Assembly: GCF_001570425.1 (NCBI RefSeq)
Contig: NZ_BCSX01000051.1
Coordinates: forward strand, 218,769 to 282,768
Length of the DNA: 64,000 bases
Direction of reading: 5' to 3'
DNA from: Mycolicibacterium brisbanense
Lineage (GTDB): Bacteria; Actinomycetota; Actinomycetes; Mycobacteriales; Mycobacteriaceae
Shown here: positions 63,803 through 64,000 of the stretch, piece after piece
Layout: the number at the start of each line of letters is the position of its first letter
Position numbering within the stretch: the first letter of the stretch is position 1
Translations under genes and position numbers: made by a program
Notes under the pieces: generated by a model
What the model was told of the DNA's origin: nothing
What the model saw: only the letters and a program-made list of their open reading frames with translations
Databases searched by the model: none

Positions 63803-64000
63803 GTCTCTCCGTTCTTTGGGACACGCCGCACTGCGCAACGCTCCGGCGCCACGTCAGGACGAGGGGGACAGGATGTTTCACGTACACGCCGGGTCCCGAA
63901 CGGCGCGGAGTCTGCCAACCTGTTCTGCCGCAGGGGTTTTCGTCGGCACGCCCCAGTCTCCCGCTCTCGGCTCGGATGAGGTACCTCACCCCTCGCGAGG
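63803..64000. other. Terminal region without a supportable gene
   Basis: The last 198 bp hold the upstream region of the cupin gene. Open frames on both strands lack conserved sequence. A promoter for the cupin gene is expected here but I cannot place it. Confidence 0.4.

Overview
The window is high-GC actinobacterial DNA. About two thirds of it (roughly 16-55 kb) matches, gene for gene, the Mycobacterium tuberculosis backbone Rv3216 to Rv3193c, read in reverse order. It carries mycobacterial markers: adnA-adnB, uvrD2, whiB7, moeZ, TB9.4/DUF3107, a UPF0182 protein and a TIGR02569 protein. Catabolic clusters, ion-transport and acyl-CoA genes that I do not place in the corresponding M. tuberculosis interval suggest a fast-growing environmental species (Mycolicibacterium type). 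The species cannot be fixed from the sequence. The synteny statements rest on recall of the H37Rv gene order, not on a search.

Region 1 (1-6.0 kb) is a quinate/shikimate catabolic locus: the start of pcaH, an MHS-family permease, a QsuD-type dehydrogenase, a TetR regulator, a QsuB-type 3-dehydroshikimate dehydratase and a type II dehydroquinase. Quinate or shikimate would be imported and turned into protocatechuate, which PcaH then cleaves. Two near-identical 20-bp palindromes flank the regulator and precede both operons. Region 2 (6.0-16 kb) holds an XRE/MmyB-type regulator divergent from an E. coli-type ilvD. It then holds an uncharacterised unit (APC permease, DUF6176-like protein, YhfX-like PLP protein, aldehyde dehydrogenase), a FadR-type GntR regulator and an amidase. 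Three copies of one inverted repeat tie permease operon, regulator and amidase into one putative regulon.

Region 3 (16-30 kb) is the conserved block: GNAT acetyltransferase, isochorismate synthase and a histidine phosphatase as one overlapping operon. It continues with a ParA-like ATPase, a PP2C phosphatase, a PQQ-propeller-like membrane protein, RhlE, a diiron ferritin-like protein, an MmpS-like membrane protein, DUF3107, TetR, a metzincin-like DUF3152 protein, MoeZ, an APH-like protein, an alkyltransferase-like protein and LipV. Region 4 (30-44 kb) is the AdnAB double-strand-break resection machine, preceded by a 3 x 35-bp tandem repeat. It is followed by an inserted DUF2231/VIT1/DoxX group, a K+ channel, NudC and a glutaredoxin-like protein, then a two-subunit acyl-CoA dehydrogenase with a MaoC-type hydratase.

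Region 5 (44-55 kb) holds uvrD2; whiB7 with a recognisable WhiB7-type promoter, a leader reading frame with a strong Shine-Dalgarno and an attenuator hairpin; an ABC1-type kinase; an orphan E1/TOMM-like protein; a DUF2342 protein; a Lon-like PDZ protease; and the UPF0182 membrane protein. Region 6 (55-64 kb) is accessory: a BBE-like flavin oxidase, an initiator tRNA with a strong terminator, and a LysR-controlled operon of SDR, flavin monooxygenase and sugar-porter-like MFS protein. It ends with a small membrane protein, an IS630-family transposase and a cupin protein. A palindromic intergenic repeat with a common core occurs at 28994-29077, 40551-40609 and 55076-55130.
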